A DNA stretch of 64,000 nt from Letharia columbiana (lineage: Eukaryota > Ascomycota > Lecanoromycetes > Lecanorales > Parmeliaceae): positions 191,479 through 255,478 of the forward strand of contig NW_023501108.1 of assembly GCF_014066305.1 (NCBI RefSeq). The letters are read 5' to 3'. The notes below the pieces were generated by a model, which ran no database searches, had not been told where the DNA came from, and worked only from the letters and a program-made list of their open reading frames with translations. Of the stretch, positions 13,652 through 26,298 are shown piece after piece. A program made the position numbers and the translations under genes. Within the stretch, counting starts at the first letter, position 1, and each line of letters opens with the position of its first letter.

Positions 13652-15265
13652 CGAGTAAAGGCCTATAAATTAAATTCATAACCATTTTTTTTAATTAGGG
13701 CTGTCGAGTAAATTTTGATAAGCGATCTTTAATAAATAATATCTGAATTCCTTACTTTTAAATATCTATAAGACTAAATTTAGTAATTATTATTTTATCT
13801 GAAAGCCCACATTTTATTCTATAATTTAAAAAAAAATCTCAAAGTTTTAATAGAAAAGAAAAAAGATATTCTAAAATTAAATAATATATATCTGATTAGG
13901 GCTATCCTATTGAAAGTAGAATATTAGATATATTAGAAATGATTGAAAGACTAATTGTTAATTTATGGGATATACGAATATTTATATATATAAGATAGAT
14001 GACTAATAGTAGCTGGTAATTACTAGCCCTGATAATACGCGATATATATACGATAGCCGAAGGGGCTGATATTATAACACTCTCCGACAGCCCTAGAAGC
14101 TAATTCCCTAAACCTCAATATATTATATCTCATATCAGTTTTCATATCTACGCTTTAAATTCGAGATTAATTATTTACCCGGCCTCGTTAAATCTATAAA
14201 AAACCTCGATAAAGAAAATAGAAAGAGTGCCGGGGCTTTTAAATACCCGTTTTAAGACCTTAAAATAATATAAGAATTTTTAATATTTTGCCCGTATTAT
14301 TTCGAGACTAATAATTTACTTATATTACTTTAAGATCTCGAAATAATCTAAGAGTTTTTAATATTTTACTTATATTATTTCGAGATTTTAAAATAATATA
14401 AAAGTTTTATATAGTTTATCTATATTATTTCGAGATCTCGAAATAATATAAGAGTTTTTTAATTAATTCGGGTCCTTATATAATATAAGGATTTTACTTA
14501 TATTAATTTCGGAACCTCGAAATAATATAAGGATTTTAGTTCGATATTTTTTATATAGAGATTAAATAGCGATAGCCCTCTCGTTGATAAGTACGAGCTA
14601 AAAAAATAGGCTATCGCTATAAGATATATCTATTTATAAACGATTATCGAAGACTTAGTTTAATATCTCTTAGAAAGTATAAGAATATTTTAATATTACC
14701 CTATTCGCTTTCGAGCTTATAATCTATTAAAAGTAGAATATTAGATATATTAGAATAATTAAAAGACTAATTATTAATTTATGAAATATACGGATATTTA
14801 TATATATAAAATAGATGGCTAATAATGGCTGGTAATTACTAGCTCTAGTAATACGCGATATATATGCGATAGCCGAAGGGGCTAATATTGTAACATGTCC
14901 GGCTGTCGAGCGAACTTTGATGAGCGATATTTGAATTCCTTACGCTTTAATAATTATAAGACTTAATTTTAGAATTCTTAAAAATTCGGAAAGCACAAAC
15001 GGCGTTTCAAAATTTTAAAAAAAAATCTCAAAATCTTAATAGAAAATAAAAAAGTTATTCTATATATTAATAATATACGCCTATTTTTTTAATGAGGGAG
15101 GCGCGGGAGGGCGAGATTTTAATAATTATAAACGCTAATTTATTTACTCGCGGTAATTTAGTCGATCTAGCCAAAAGACGTAATAACCCCGAATTGATAA
15201 TTGGCTACATATATAAATTTAAGATTTTCTAATTTAATTCTATCTTATTCTTTTATATATACTAA
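13652..15265 (+). mobile_element. H-family element H4 inside H3, itself carrying a TRIM
   Basis: Starts cgagtaaaggcctataaatt and ends ...cttttatatatactaa. It sits between A and T of H3: ...tatagttaa | ttaggcctctatagaag. The empty site survives in H2 at about 10280-10305 (cagtcaattgggcctctata), which shows no TSD. Without the TRIM (13908-14895 plus 5 bp TSD) it is about 620 bp. Confidence 0.75.
13908..14895 (-). mobile_element. TRIM-like miniature LTR retrotransposon T1
   Basis: Direct terminal repeats at 13908-14079 and 14725-14895 (172 and 171 bp) flank about 645 bp. They begin tattgaaagtag (TG mutated to TA) and end attgtaaca. The flanks tatcc (13903-13907) and tgtcc (14896-14900) form a 5 bp TSD with one RIP-type difference, and the empty site gctgtccggctg is visible in reverse at 32275 and 52110. 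Read on the minus strand, the 5' LTR is followed by a primer-binding site (gattataagctcgaaagcg) related to the anticodon arm of initiator tRNA-Met, and the 3' LTR is preceded by a purine tract (cggagag). It has no coding capacity, so it depends on a partner element, plausibly the resident copia family, which uses the same kind of primer. Confidence 0.85.
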
Positions 15266-17353
15266 TTAGGCCTCTATAGAAGAAATATCGTAAGAGAAGA
15301 AACTATAATAGATAAATGCGGAGAATACTGCGGAGAACACTACGGAGAACACTGCGGAGAACACTACGGAGAATACTACGGAGAAATTAAGCGGCAATAA
15401 GACTATTATCGTTAAGAACACGACTTAGCTCTTCAAGATCGCATATTATATACTCTTTACGATTTTATATTAAATTATTACTTAATAAGCGAAGAATATT
15501 ACTATAACTTAGCTTATTATTCTTATTATATTAATATAATATATTACTATAATAACGTTATAAGAGAAGAATTTACTATAATAACTATAGTTAATTAAAT
15601 CTCTATAGAAGAAATATCGAACGATATATATTTAAACGAATTAAAATTATTCGATATCTTATTCTAATAGCTATTTTATTATTCGAAAGATTTTACTATA
15701 ATAGAAGATAATATAAGATTTATACCACTAATTAGTATATTATCTTTATTTCTTTTCGATATTTTAATACTTCTTATGATAAGAATATAATCTTTCTCTA
15801 TTTTTTATAGATAATTATTATGAATTAATTTTTTATACTTGATATACCTTGCTGATTAGATCTTAGCGCGTCTCTCTTCGTATATATATATTTATATATA
15901 GATTAAAAACGTATAGTAAGCGATTAGAGTTCGATTTAACTTAGAGCTAAGACTAAAATTCGATTTAACTTAGAAAAATCTAACTTTATAAATTTAATTC
16001 ATAAGCCTTTACTTGTAATTAATAATATTTTAAAGAGATAAGCTTTAATTTATAGGTACTAAGAGGAAATATAATATAAGTATATATTAATTTAATAGAA
16101 AATTATCTCTCTTTATATTTAAGGGGGAATTTAATTAAATTCTATTTCTTATACTACCTTATTATCGCGATTATCTTAATTATTCTCTATCGTATTTATA
16201 ATATAATATCTTCTATTATATTAAGATCGATAGAGATTTTTTTATAATAATTTATATAAACTAGTTATATAATAATAATATTATATATACTATTTATAAA
16301 TAAAGATTTATTATAAGATTTATTATATCTACTTTAAAATTCTCTTATAAAATTCTCTTATATTAGATATATTTTAATATTATAATATCGTAACTTAAAA
16401 AGTCTTTTAAAAGTCTTTTAAGAAAGCGAGTCTTCTATAAATATTTTTATAAGTATAAATATTAAGCCTCGTTTTCGAAATCTAACTATTATAAATTATA
16501 TTTATACTTTTTTATTTCTAACTTTAGATTTAAGCGATTTAGCTAAAGTTCTCGCGGGAGTGTTATTCTCGGGATCCTTACGGGGAGTAATAGGCTAGAA
16601 TAAGATAAATTAAGCTAGAGTAGACTAGGGTAAGATAGGCTAATAAGAGGTTATAGTAGTATTAGGCTAAGATGTAAAATATAGCTTAGTCATTAGCGGT
16701 AAGATCGAGAAGATCTTCTAATCTAGAGATGTCCTGAGTGAGAAATCTTCTAGAATCTAAAAATACTCCTAGGACCTCTATAAAATACGATATTATTTTA
16801 CACTATAGCTACTTATATCCTATATCTTATTAATATAAGTCGAAATATTCTATATATATAATTCTACTAAGACTCTCTAGAGATGATTAGTAAAATCTCT
16901 CTATCGATCTTAAAGTAATTAATTCTTCTATTAAAGAAATTAATTAAGATCGAGTATAAGATTACTTATAATTTCGCTTCGCTCGCTTATTAAAACCAAT
17001 TAAAGCTTCTTCACGAGATCGTCTTTTTAATCGCTACGATAGAGGATAATTCTTCTTTATATATTAGTATATTAAGTATACGAGATATAGATTATTTTCT
17101 CTTTTAGCGTTACGCCGTTATCTTAAACTAGATTTTAGCCTCTATTATAAAAATTATATAACGGGATATTAGAGTTTAATCGCTTATTATTAGCTTTTAA
17201 TATAGCGAAGTATAAGAATAAGAATATATTATCTCTTATCTTTAACGTATTTTACTTAATATAGGGAAATTAATAATATTTTAGCGGTTATAATAGTTAT
17301 ATAATAAAAAGATATAGATATATAATATCTTATTATAACGTACGAGTAAAGGC

Positions 17354-17504
17354 TTTCAAAATATAAGATAGAATATTTAGTTATATTAACTAGAGAGTTC
17401 TATAGAAGAAAAGAGCGACTAGATATAAATATACTAAGGCGTGTTATATGATTATATTACGTAATTACTAAAACGCCAAGAGTTATATAATCTAAATTTC
17501 AATA
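17354..17504 (-). repeat. 3' LTR of copia element B
   Basis: A 151 bp RIP-mutated LTR (cgccaagagttatataatc at its right part), followed on the right by the reversed polypurine tract attcccc. It is flanked on the left by the TSD aaggc. Confidence 0.85.
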
Positions 17505-17629
17505 TTCCCCTTTATATATATTCTTTTATACGCGAAATCTAATAGATATAAAGTTTAATACTAATAATATTAAAATCGAGTAGATAAGATAAAAATAATT
17601 TAATCGATTTTCGCTAGAGTTTAATATCG

Positions 17630-17870
17630 AATAGTTAAAATAAAGTTTAAATTAAGTAATTAAAGTAAAGTTTAAGTTAAATAGCTAAAGTAAGTTTTAG
17701 TATTAAATAATTAAGATAAAGTTTAAATTAAATAATTAAAGTAAGTTTAGCGTTAAATAATTAAAGTAAAGTTCGAGTCGAATAGCTAAAGTAAATTTAG
17801 TATTAAATAATTAAAGTAAAGTTAGAGTTAGATAATTAAAGTAAGTTTAGCGTTAGTGACTAAAGTAAAA
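17630..17870 (-). repeat. 3'-untranslated tandem repeats of the copia family
   Basis: Degenerate ~30-36 bp units, roughly gttaaataattaaagtaaagtttag, repeated about seven times. Related arrays lie in the same place just upstream of the 3' LTR in other copies (about 47915-48060 and 50460-50600). The least mutated unit is at 41630-41675, where gctacccgg occurs twice. The copy number differs between elements, so this is a length-variable minisatellite in the 3' untranslated region. Confidence 0.6.
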
Positions 17871-18558
17871 AGTCGAAATCTAAAAACGACTATATTAAAT
17901 TCTAAATTTCACTTTTTATTAAAAAACGGGTTTTCGGAAATTTTATTTTTAGGCTATCTGGTGTACACTAAAAATCGATTAATTCGAGGCCGGAGAATAT
18001 TCGTGAGGGTGACTGAATAAAATAATTAGAAGAAATTCTCTATTCTATATGTTATGATCGGCTGTAAGGCTTCTATAGAATTATTCTAGATATTTAATTC
18101 TTTAATAATAGTAGTTAATAGTAATAGTAATATAGGTAAGAGTGCTTTAAAAGAGTTTTAAAGATTTAATAATGATAGCGGTAATAGCGCTAAAGAAATA
18201 GCTATTTCGATATAGAATAGCGAGTTTATAGAGTATTAAGTCTGAGGCTTGGCGGGCGACTTAAATAAATTACTTAAACTGCGAAGATTAATAGAATAGC
18301 TTCTCTAAAGTCGAAGTCGAAGTTAGCTCCCCTAAATAAGTGATACTATAAACGATATTCCAATTTAATTAATATATAAAATTTCTTAAATTTATTCTTA
18401 AATAATATTTTAATAAGTTTATTAACTATCTATTATTCGATAAAGATATATTTAAGAATAATAATATTAATAGTAACTTATTTTTGTATATAGTAATATT
18501 AAATATCGATATACTTAGTATATATATAAAATTAAATTTTTTTAATAAAAGTTATAGT

Positions 18559-18744
18559 TGTTTTGAAAGTTGTTTATTTCACTCGGCTGTATAGCTAAAA
18601 GCCGCCTGGACGGAGGTGCCCCACCTGGAAATCTACAGGGACCCGAACCCGTAGACCACTCACGCCCGAATATATCCAGAGAACCACGCGAAGGTCTTTA
18701 TAGAGAGAGACCATACCGAGTAACTCCACCAAATCAACGCTAAT
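18559..18744 (-). mobile_element. SINE-like short insertion S1
   Basis: A 186 bp island with normal CpA/TpG content inside RIP-mutated copia B. It is flanked by near-identical 15 bp direct repeats (aataaaagttatagt at 18544-18558 and aataagagttatagt at 18745-18759), the TSD length typical of LINE-mobilised retroposons. On the minus strand ggttcgggtcc resembles a pol III B box (one mismatch to GGTTCGANTCC). About 33 nt upstream, tggttctctgg is a weak A-box candidate. There is no clear poly(A) tail. I infer a tRNA-derived SINE. A small element of another class is possible, but the long TSD argues against a TIR transposon. Confidence 0.5.
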
Positions 18745-19869
18745 AATAAGAGTTATAGTATCTTAATTATTATAGTAGATAATAATAGTCTATATATACT
18801 TAGCGCTAAGATTAAGTTAATTAAAAAATTTATATAATTAAATTATCTTCTTAATAGTTTACGTCTAATTAATATATTTAATTTTATAAGAGAATAACGT
18901 TATAATAGATTATTATTTCGATAATTAATTAATAATAATACTATTTATATTAAAGACGTAATTAGAGATAGAATATTAAGTATTTTAATTATTTATCTAA
19001 TTCGCGTTTATATAGCTAATAAGTAATTTTAGATCTCTTCTAAATATTAATTATTAGTTTTTAATATTATTTAGATATTAAAAGATACGCTTAATAATCT
19101 TTTAATAGGATTTATTCGAGTTTAAGATATATCTAGAGATTATCGAAATAGCGAATACGATATTAGATTAAGTATTTAATATTATATATATAAGTAATTT
19201 TATAATTAACTAATAAGTATAATAAGACTAATTAATAAAGAAAAAATTATCTTTAACGATATAAAACTTATTATTATTAATAAAAGTAAATAATAGCGTA
19301 GAGCTTAATATATTATATTTCTCTAGAAATTTCTTAATATAATCTTTTTAATTAAAACGTAAAATTTAATTAATATAATTTTTAATAATTATTATATTAA
19401 GATAATAGATATAAGATTTTAAATTAATTATTTTAAACTTCTTATTAAACTTATTCTTAATACTCTATATTTTAATTTTATTAAGATTCGCGAGTAAAAT
19501 ATTATTTATATAAATAGTAATAATAATAATATTATTAGTAAATATAGAGAGATTAATAATAATAGATTTAAAATTTAATTTCTTTAAATAAATTATAAGA
19601 GTATTATATTAAATCTTAAGAGATTATTTTAGATTATAAAGTATATTAATAAGCTTATATATCTTATCCTTTTAGTTTTTAATTTTGAAGCTAATAAACT
19701 AAATAATATAAATTATTTTCTTAATATCGCTATATAAAAAATCGTTTTAACATTTATTTATTTAAGTTTTTAATTTAAAGTAGTTATTAGTATAAAGATT
19801 ACTTTATAACTTATAGACTTAATAATAAAAATAAAGATTTTATTAAAATCGATTTCTTTTTACTATTTA

Positions 19870-20515
19870 CCTTAGAGGAAATACATTATTAGGGTATGTC
19901 ACGTGACTATATCATTAACTCGATGTTGATTATAACTTTCAGTCAACTTTCAATCAACTTCAGATTAATATTAAATTTTCTATAATAGTAAATTATTCGA
20001 TATTGAAAATGAATAGATGATTATTTAGTAATTCCCTTATTATATATTAAGGTTTACACTAATTCGGGTATCTCGCTTCGCTTATAATAGCCTATTTATC
20101 AACGTCACGTGATTTGTTTTTCGATTTTTCGATTTTTCTCGAAATTTAATTTATAAGTAAGTTTTCTAGCCCTATAGGGCTGTGGGACTTAAAGAAATTT
20201 TCGAAAAATTCTCTATTAGTAGTATATTAATATATTACTTTATAGCGTAGTATTAAAATAGTAATAAATCGATACCTCTCTTATATTCTATTAACTATCC
20301 ATTAACTATCCATTAACTATCTATGGACAATAAATTCAACTCAATCTTTTATAAATAGAAAGTTTTATATAACTTCATTTGATATACGTTATATAGAACG
20401 TAAGATCTAAATGTATTCGGTGTGTAGTCCCTATTATACAAATCGTATTGTTATCGCTAATAGTTCATCTATTTTTTATTAATAGTAAATATTCATATGT
20501 AGTAGCTCCCGTAAG
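19870..20515. mobile_element. MITE-like element M4 (TTA duplication)
   Basis: A 646 bp insert in copia B flanked by tta (19867-19869 and 20516-20518). The uninterrupted homologous site is in element C near 3775 (ttattatttaaaattataaata). The ends ccttagaggaaatacatta and gtagtagctcccgtaag are only roughly inverted-complementary. It has far less RIP than the host, a threefold ttaactatcca run at about 20285-20325 and two cacgtgac/cacgtgat motifs. It has no ORF. The class is uncertain: a TTA duplication with imperfect TIRs could fit several DNA-transposon superfamilies. Confidence 0.5.
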
Positions 20516-23500
20516 TTAAAGTCGCGAATAATCTAGCGAGCTTTATATTATATAATCTTCTTTACGAGACTACGCTTAAGCTTATAAATTTATTAATCTT
20601 CTAAAATATATATATTTAATAAAAGATTTATTAGAATTTAAGTTTTATTAATAATAAGTAAATTAACTTCTTTTTCTATAGTAATTTCTTAATATATCTT
20701 ATAATAAGAGTTTAATATAATTTTCTTATAGATTTAAGATTTATAGAATTTAGAAGAGAAGGCTTTTATTAATAGCGTTAAAGGATTTAAAGAGAGTTTT
20801 TTATATACTCTTAAAATATCGAATAGACGATTTATCGCTAGAATTAAATTATAATTATTTATAAAGCGAGTAATAAATCTAAAAGGCGTCGTTATAAAGG
20901 CTATAAAGAGAGTTTTATTATTAAATATATTAGATAATTACTCTTCTAAAGATTTCGAGTTAATTAGAATTATTAGTTAAGCTCTTTTAAAGATTTAAAT
21001 AAAATTAAATAAGTTATTAACTTTATCTTTAACGAAAGTTATTTATCTCTTTTAGCGATTCTTCTCTAAAACTATAAATAAAGAGAAAAGATAACTCTTA
21101 AGATAATTAATAATTTTAATAAGTCGATAATCGTTATAATAGGCTATCGTTTTAATATTATCGCGTATATTCTCTTCTAAAATAAAGAATATAAACTTAA
21201 AAGAAATATTATTAAATTATTTAATATTTAAAATAATAGTAATCTCGCCGCTATTTAAGAGTATATAATAAAAATAATTTTAATAGTTTATAAGTTATTT
21301 CTTAATTATATAATTTTAATACTTCTTTTAACTAATAGCTTTAAATATAATTTAATAAAAGTCTATTTATTTAATAATACGTAGATAAGAAATATCGAAA
21401 AAAAAATTAATATAAATTTTAAAAGAAGTAATATCTCGCTTAATTATAGATTAATAATTATATAAATAATTTTTAATATAAATAAATTCGATCTAATATT
21501 TTTATAATAGATCGCTTTTCTTAAATATTATATTAACTTTATACTAAATAATAATATTTAATTATTTAAACTTATTATTTATTTAGAGATTTTTTAATAT
21601 AATATCTTTTTAGATAATTTCTTTAAATAGATAAAAGACTTTTATTTTATAATTTTAATATTTTATATTATAATTAGAGCGAAGGCGAGTATAATAATAA
21701 TTATTATATTTTATATTATTAAGAAAAAGCTTAAATATAATAAGAATAAATTTATTAAATTTATTTAATAAAAGATAGATATTAGAGCGTAGAGTGAAAT
21801 TATTTAAAAAGATAATTATAAATATATAGCTATTATAAAAAGTATTAAATAATCTTTAAAGATTAATATAAATTAAGTTATTCTTCTATCTCTCGAAGAT
21901 AATATAGCGTTTATAAAATTTTATTTTAAGATTAATTACGAAGTACAACTTATAGATATCGTTAAGAAAAAATTTAAAAAGATTTATTTCGATATATATT
22001 TTAGCTATCTTTTTAATATTTTAAATATCTAAATAATTTATATAGATATATTATATATATAAAGTCTTTTTATAAATTTAAGATTTTTACTAATTAGAGG
22101 GCTTTATAGACTTAATAGAGAATTTATTATAAGCGAGAATTTCTCTATTAATAACGATTAAAATTAAGAGAGTATCTTTTTAAATATTAAGCGTATAAAG
22201 ACGACTTTAAATATATTTAAAGAAAAACTACTATTTTTTTATAAAAAGATCGTCGAAAATAAAAGAAAGCGAGTATCGTTATTTTTTTAATTATTTCTCG
22301 AAAATAAAAATAGAATTATATTTAGATATATATTAGATATTATTAAGAGTTTAAATATATTTAATATTTTTTATCTTATATTTAAGATTAATATTATTAA
22401 AGTCGAAAGTTATATAATTATTATTAATAAATTTATTAATAAAATAAGATTCTTAAAATTTAGAGAAGATCTTAAAGATTAAGAAATTATAAATAATATA
22501 TTAAGTATATATATAATTACGAAATTAAAGAGAGGATATTATTATTATAATAAAAAGTGTAATAATAAAAACTTTATCTAAGAATTTAATTTTAAAAGAT
22601 TTATAGATTTTATTATTTAAGATTTAAGAATTAGTAATAAATATAATAGCGATATAAGTAATAAAATAGCGTATTATTATAAATTAAATAATTATAATAA
22701 CTACTTTAACGCTAAAAGATTAATTCTTCTCTTCTTTAAACTTTTTAAATTTAAATTTAATATTAATATTATCGCTTTTTCGATTATCTCTTTTATCTTA
22801 ATCGCTATAACTATTATAATCTCTTTTAAAAATTTAAAATTCTTCGCGAGAGCGCTTACGCTTAAGTTATTTAAGATATTTCTTAATAAAATAAAAATTC
22901 TTATTATAAATAATATAATACTTATAGATTTATATCTAGATATAAGAGTTATTAGAATTAATATTATTTTAAATATAATATTTAACTAATATAAGCGCTA
23001 TAGAAATAAGAGTATAAATATTTATTTTAATATAGATAATTATTATATAAGTATTAAAGAATTTAATAAAAATAGTAAAATTAAAGATAATATTAAGTTA
23101 TTATATTCTAGTATAAATTAATATAAATTTAAAAGATTCGTTTTTATTATAAAGATTATAATTCTAATTATAAATCTTATAATACTAAGTATATTAATTA
23201 TTTAGACTCTTATAAAAATAATAATTTTTTTAATTCTTATTAATAATAAAGGGATATTTTTTAAATAAGCTATTAATCTCTTATAATAGATTTATAAATT
23301 AATTAATATAGATCTATAGCTTATTTTTATAGGCGATAAGAATAAGAGACTTTAGTCTCTAAATAGTAGAACTAAGAATATCTAATTCGCGGAGTTTATA
23401 TTTTTTTAAATCCTTCTAGATAATTATAACGTTAATATAACTTTTAATAAAATCGCGTAAATTATTTTTATAGCGAGTCTTTATTATAGTATAGAGTTTA

Positions 23501-24229
23501 TAATACGCTTTAATTTATATTACGATATCTATATTAATAATAATTTTAAAAGTATTTCTTATAAATCGCTAATTAATTATTATTCTTATAATAATCGCTA
23601 GATAAGAGATTAATTAAATAATATTGATTTTAATATAATATTAAAGATCTAGTAATATAAAGAAATTCTATATATCTCGCTTTTATTTATAATAATTAAA
23701 AGTATTTTTAAGTATAGAAATTTAATAAAATTAATTTAAATTAATCGAAAGCTTAATATCGATATATTTAGATATAATATTATTTATAAAAAATTAGTTT
23801 AATTTTTAAAGTTTAATAAAATAAAGTTTTAATAAAAGTTTAAATTTAAGAATAAGATTTACGATATAGTAAGGTTTAATAAAATAAATAAAATAGATAA
23901 TATCGATAAAACTAGCTTCGCTCTAAACTCGAAGAGCTCTTTATTTAAGATTAATTTTAATAATAATTTAAGAGTAAATTAACTCGATATAATAATAGAA
24001 TCGATATAAGAAATTAGAATATACTCGCTATTAGTATTATTTATATTTAAAATATTTATAATTATTTAAAACGTATAAAGGAAATTTTATTAAGTTCTAA
24101 AGTTAGCTCGATATAATTTAAAGCGTTATTTAAAAAAAAATCTTATATTATAATTTATAACGTAATTAATAATATCTTAAAAAAATAAATTTTAATTTAT
24201 AAATATTAAGAGAAAATATAATATAAGTA

Positions 24230-24511
24230 TAGAGGTCTGCATCGAAAGTCCTGCACCCGCACTAGTGCAGCCCTAACCCTACTTTCGGAAAGCGGCCCTA
24301 TAGAGGGGAAGCCTAGAAATATCTTCTCACAGCGGACTTTAGGTACTTCTCTTGGCTTGATAGGGGCATTAAGCCCCGAAACCTGGCTAGGGCTAGGTGC
24401 GATTCCGAAGAAATCTAGACGCATTGTTCAGGTAACCCTTTAGGTGGGGCGTTATCCGAAGTCTGAGCGCAAGAGTCTTGGCGGGTGCAGGACTTTCGGT
24501 GCAGACCTCTG
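24230..24511. mobile_element. MITE M1 with 30 bp inverted repeats, TA target
   Basis: Terminal inverted repeats at 24231-24260 and 24481-24510 (agaggtctgca.cgaaagt..., one mismatch in 30). Including one more base at each end (t/g, consistent with C changed to T by RIP), the element is flanked by TA. A gtat duplication reads equally well. The empty site is preserved in copia C at about 16075-16095 (ataagtatatattaat). The size of 282 bp, TIRs and TA target suggest a Tc1/mariner-type non-autonomous element. The interior is not RIP-mutated. A 72-codon ORF across it (24206-24424) is not credible. Confidence 0.8.
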
Positions 24512-25072
24512 TATATAATAATTTAATAAAAGATCGCCTTTCTTTATACTTAAAGGGGGATTTAATTAAATTTTATCTCTTATATTATTATCGCGATTAT
24601 CTTAATTATCTCTTATTATATTTATAATATAATATTATTTATTAAATAGCTTTTCTATTAAAGAAATTAATTAAGATTAAGTATAAGATTACTTATAATT
24701 TTACTTCGCTCGCTTATTAAAATTAATTAAAGCTTCTTCGCGAGATCGCTTTATTTATATAAATATAGAGAATAATTACTCTTTAATCGCTACGATATTT
24801 TTTTATATATATATATATATTAATATACTTAGTATATGAGATATAAATTATTTTCTCTTTTAGCGTTATATTATTATCTTAAACTAGGTTTTAGCTCTTA
24901 TTATAGAAATTATATAATAGAATATTAGAGTCTAATCGCTTATTATTAGCTTTTAATATAGCGAAATATAAGAATAAGAATATATCATCTTTTATTTTTA
25001 GCGTATTTTATTTAATATAGGGAAATTAATAATATTTTAGCGGTTATAGCGACTATATAACGAAAAGATATA

Positions 25073-25525
25073 CTTAGTTTCATGAGGAAACGCACAATAC
25101 TAGGAAATGCGGAATCTTAAATCCGATAAGTCCGATCCAACACTCAAATGCCTACTTCTCACCAAAATTCTATGGCAACTCCGCATAATAAGGATCAATA
25201 ACTCTGGTTCTTTCTTTCTATCAAGGCTTCTACATCGAGGAACCCAAATCATTATTTTTTAGGCCTTATCGGTCTACCAACGCGTAAAAATCGTACCTCT
25301 TCCACCTTACTAGATATATTACTGCGAAGATACTGCAATAAAGACTACGACGGAGCCCTCAGTGAAGCGAACGATAATAATCTTAGTGGGCCTGACGTAG
25401 GAGGTGCAGTAGCCATTTGAATAAGTGGTAATGGTAGCTATGATAGTGGTAGCCAGCTATGTCGGATTTATCGGATTTAAAAATTCCGCATTTCCTAGTA
25501 TTGTGCGTTTCCTCATGAAACTAAG
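25073..25525. mobile_element. MITE M2 with ~60 bp inverted repeats, TA target
   Basis: Long, nearly perfect inverted repeats: left cttagtttcatgaggaaacg and onward to about 25135, right mirrored from about 25460 to 25525. Both are flanked by TA (25071-25072 and 25526-25527). The size is 453 bp and CpA/TpG content is ordinary. Its right side abuts a truncated H-family fragment rather than copia B sequence. It is probably a Tc1/mariner-like MITE. Confidence 0.8.
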
Positions 25526-25527
25526 TA

Positions 25528-25877
25528 GGTAAGAATCTTGAAATTTGGTCTTATAATTATTAAAGCGCAAGGAATTCAAATATCTCTCACCAGAGTTCGC
25601 TCGACAGCCGGATAGCCCTGATCAAAAAAAAAAACAGGTACACATTACTTGATTTTAGAATAACTTTTTTGTTTTCTATTAAAATTTTAATTTTTTTTGT
25701 TTAAACTATAGAGTATAATGTGGGGTCTCAGATAAAAAAGAATTACTAAATTTAGTCTTATAGATATTTAAAGGTAAGGAATTCAGATACCGCTCACCAA
25801 AGATCGCTCACCAAAATTTACTCGACAGCCCCGATCAAAAAAAATGATTATGAATTTAATTCATAGGCCTTTACTCG
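25528..25877 (-). mobile_element. Truncated H-family fragment beside M2
   Basis: Contains the family-specific blocks ttcaaatatctctcaccaga, cgctcgacagcc, cattacttgattttagaata and the right terminus aattcataggcctttactcg, followed by host leader of copia B. The opposite (CTAA) end is missing and M2 lies in its place. RIP is mild. Confidence 0.6.
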
Positions 25878-26298
25878 TAGATATATAATATCCTATTATA
25901 GTATATAATAGCTTCGATATTATATAATTAAGTGCGATATATCTTAATTTATTTTAAATTATCTTATATTATAAATAATATAAAAGTCTATATATTAAAT
26001 TATTAATATAATATATTAATATATTAATAATTTCGATATAGCCCCTCTTACTCGCTATCTCTATTCTTTTAATTAAAAGCGTATTTAATATATATTATCT
26101 AGTTTAAATAATTATCTTAAAGTAGAAAATACCTATATTACGAAGATTAATAAAAGAAATCCTCCGCGATTATAACTATTATTATTTAATAAGTATTAAT
26201 ACGATAAATACGCTAGAAGTAGTTATAATTACGATAGATAATAGATAAATTATAAAATAATTAAAATAATCATCGAGTAAAGCTCGAGTTTATAATTT

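Larger units (their letters stand above)
12198..16015 (-). mobile_element. H-family long element H3, split by H4
   Basis: Left end ttaatatatataaaagaata (CTAA end, RIP-mutated, reversed) and right end aagcctttacttg. Heavily RIP-mutated versions of the H1 sequence, including tandem-repeat remnants near 13050-13600 and 15300-15560. Without H4 (13652-15265) it is about 2.2 kb. Host copia C continues on both sides, and the paralogous empty site in element B is near 24155-24170 (ataacgtaattaataatat). Confidence 0.65.

Noticed and set aside
18600..18700. Genuine tRNA gene
   Set aside because: Only a B-box-like motif is convincing. No cloverleaf with paired acceptor stem could be drawn, and the long TSD points to a retroposed element.
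24206..24424. 72-codon minus-strand ORF
   Set aside because: It lies across MITE M1 and its flank, and it ends in RIP-mutated sequence.
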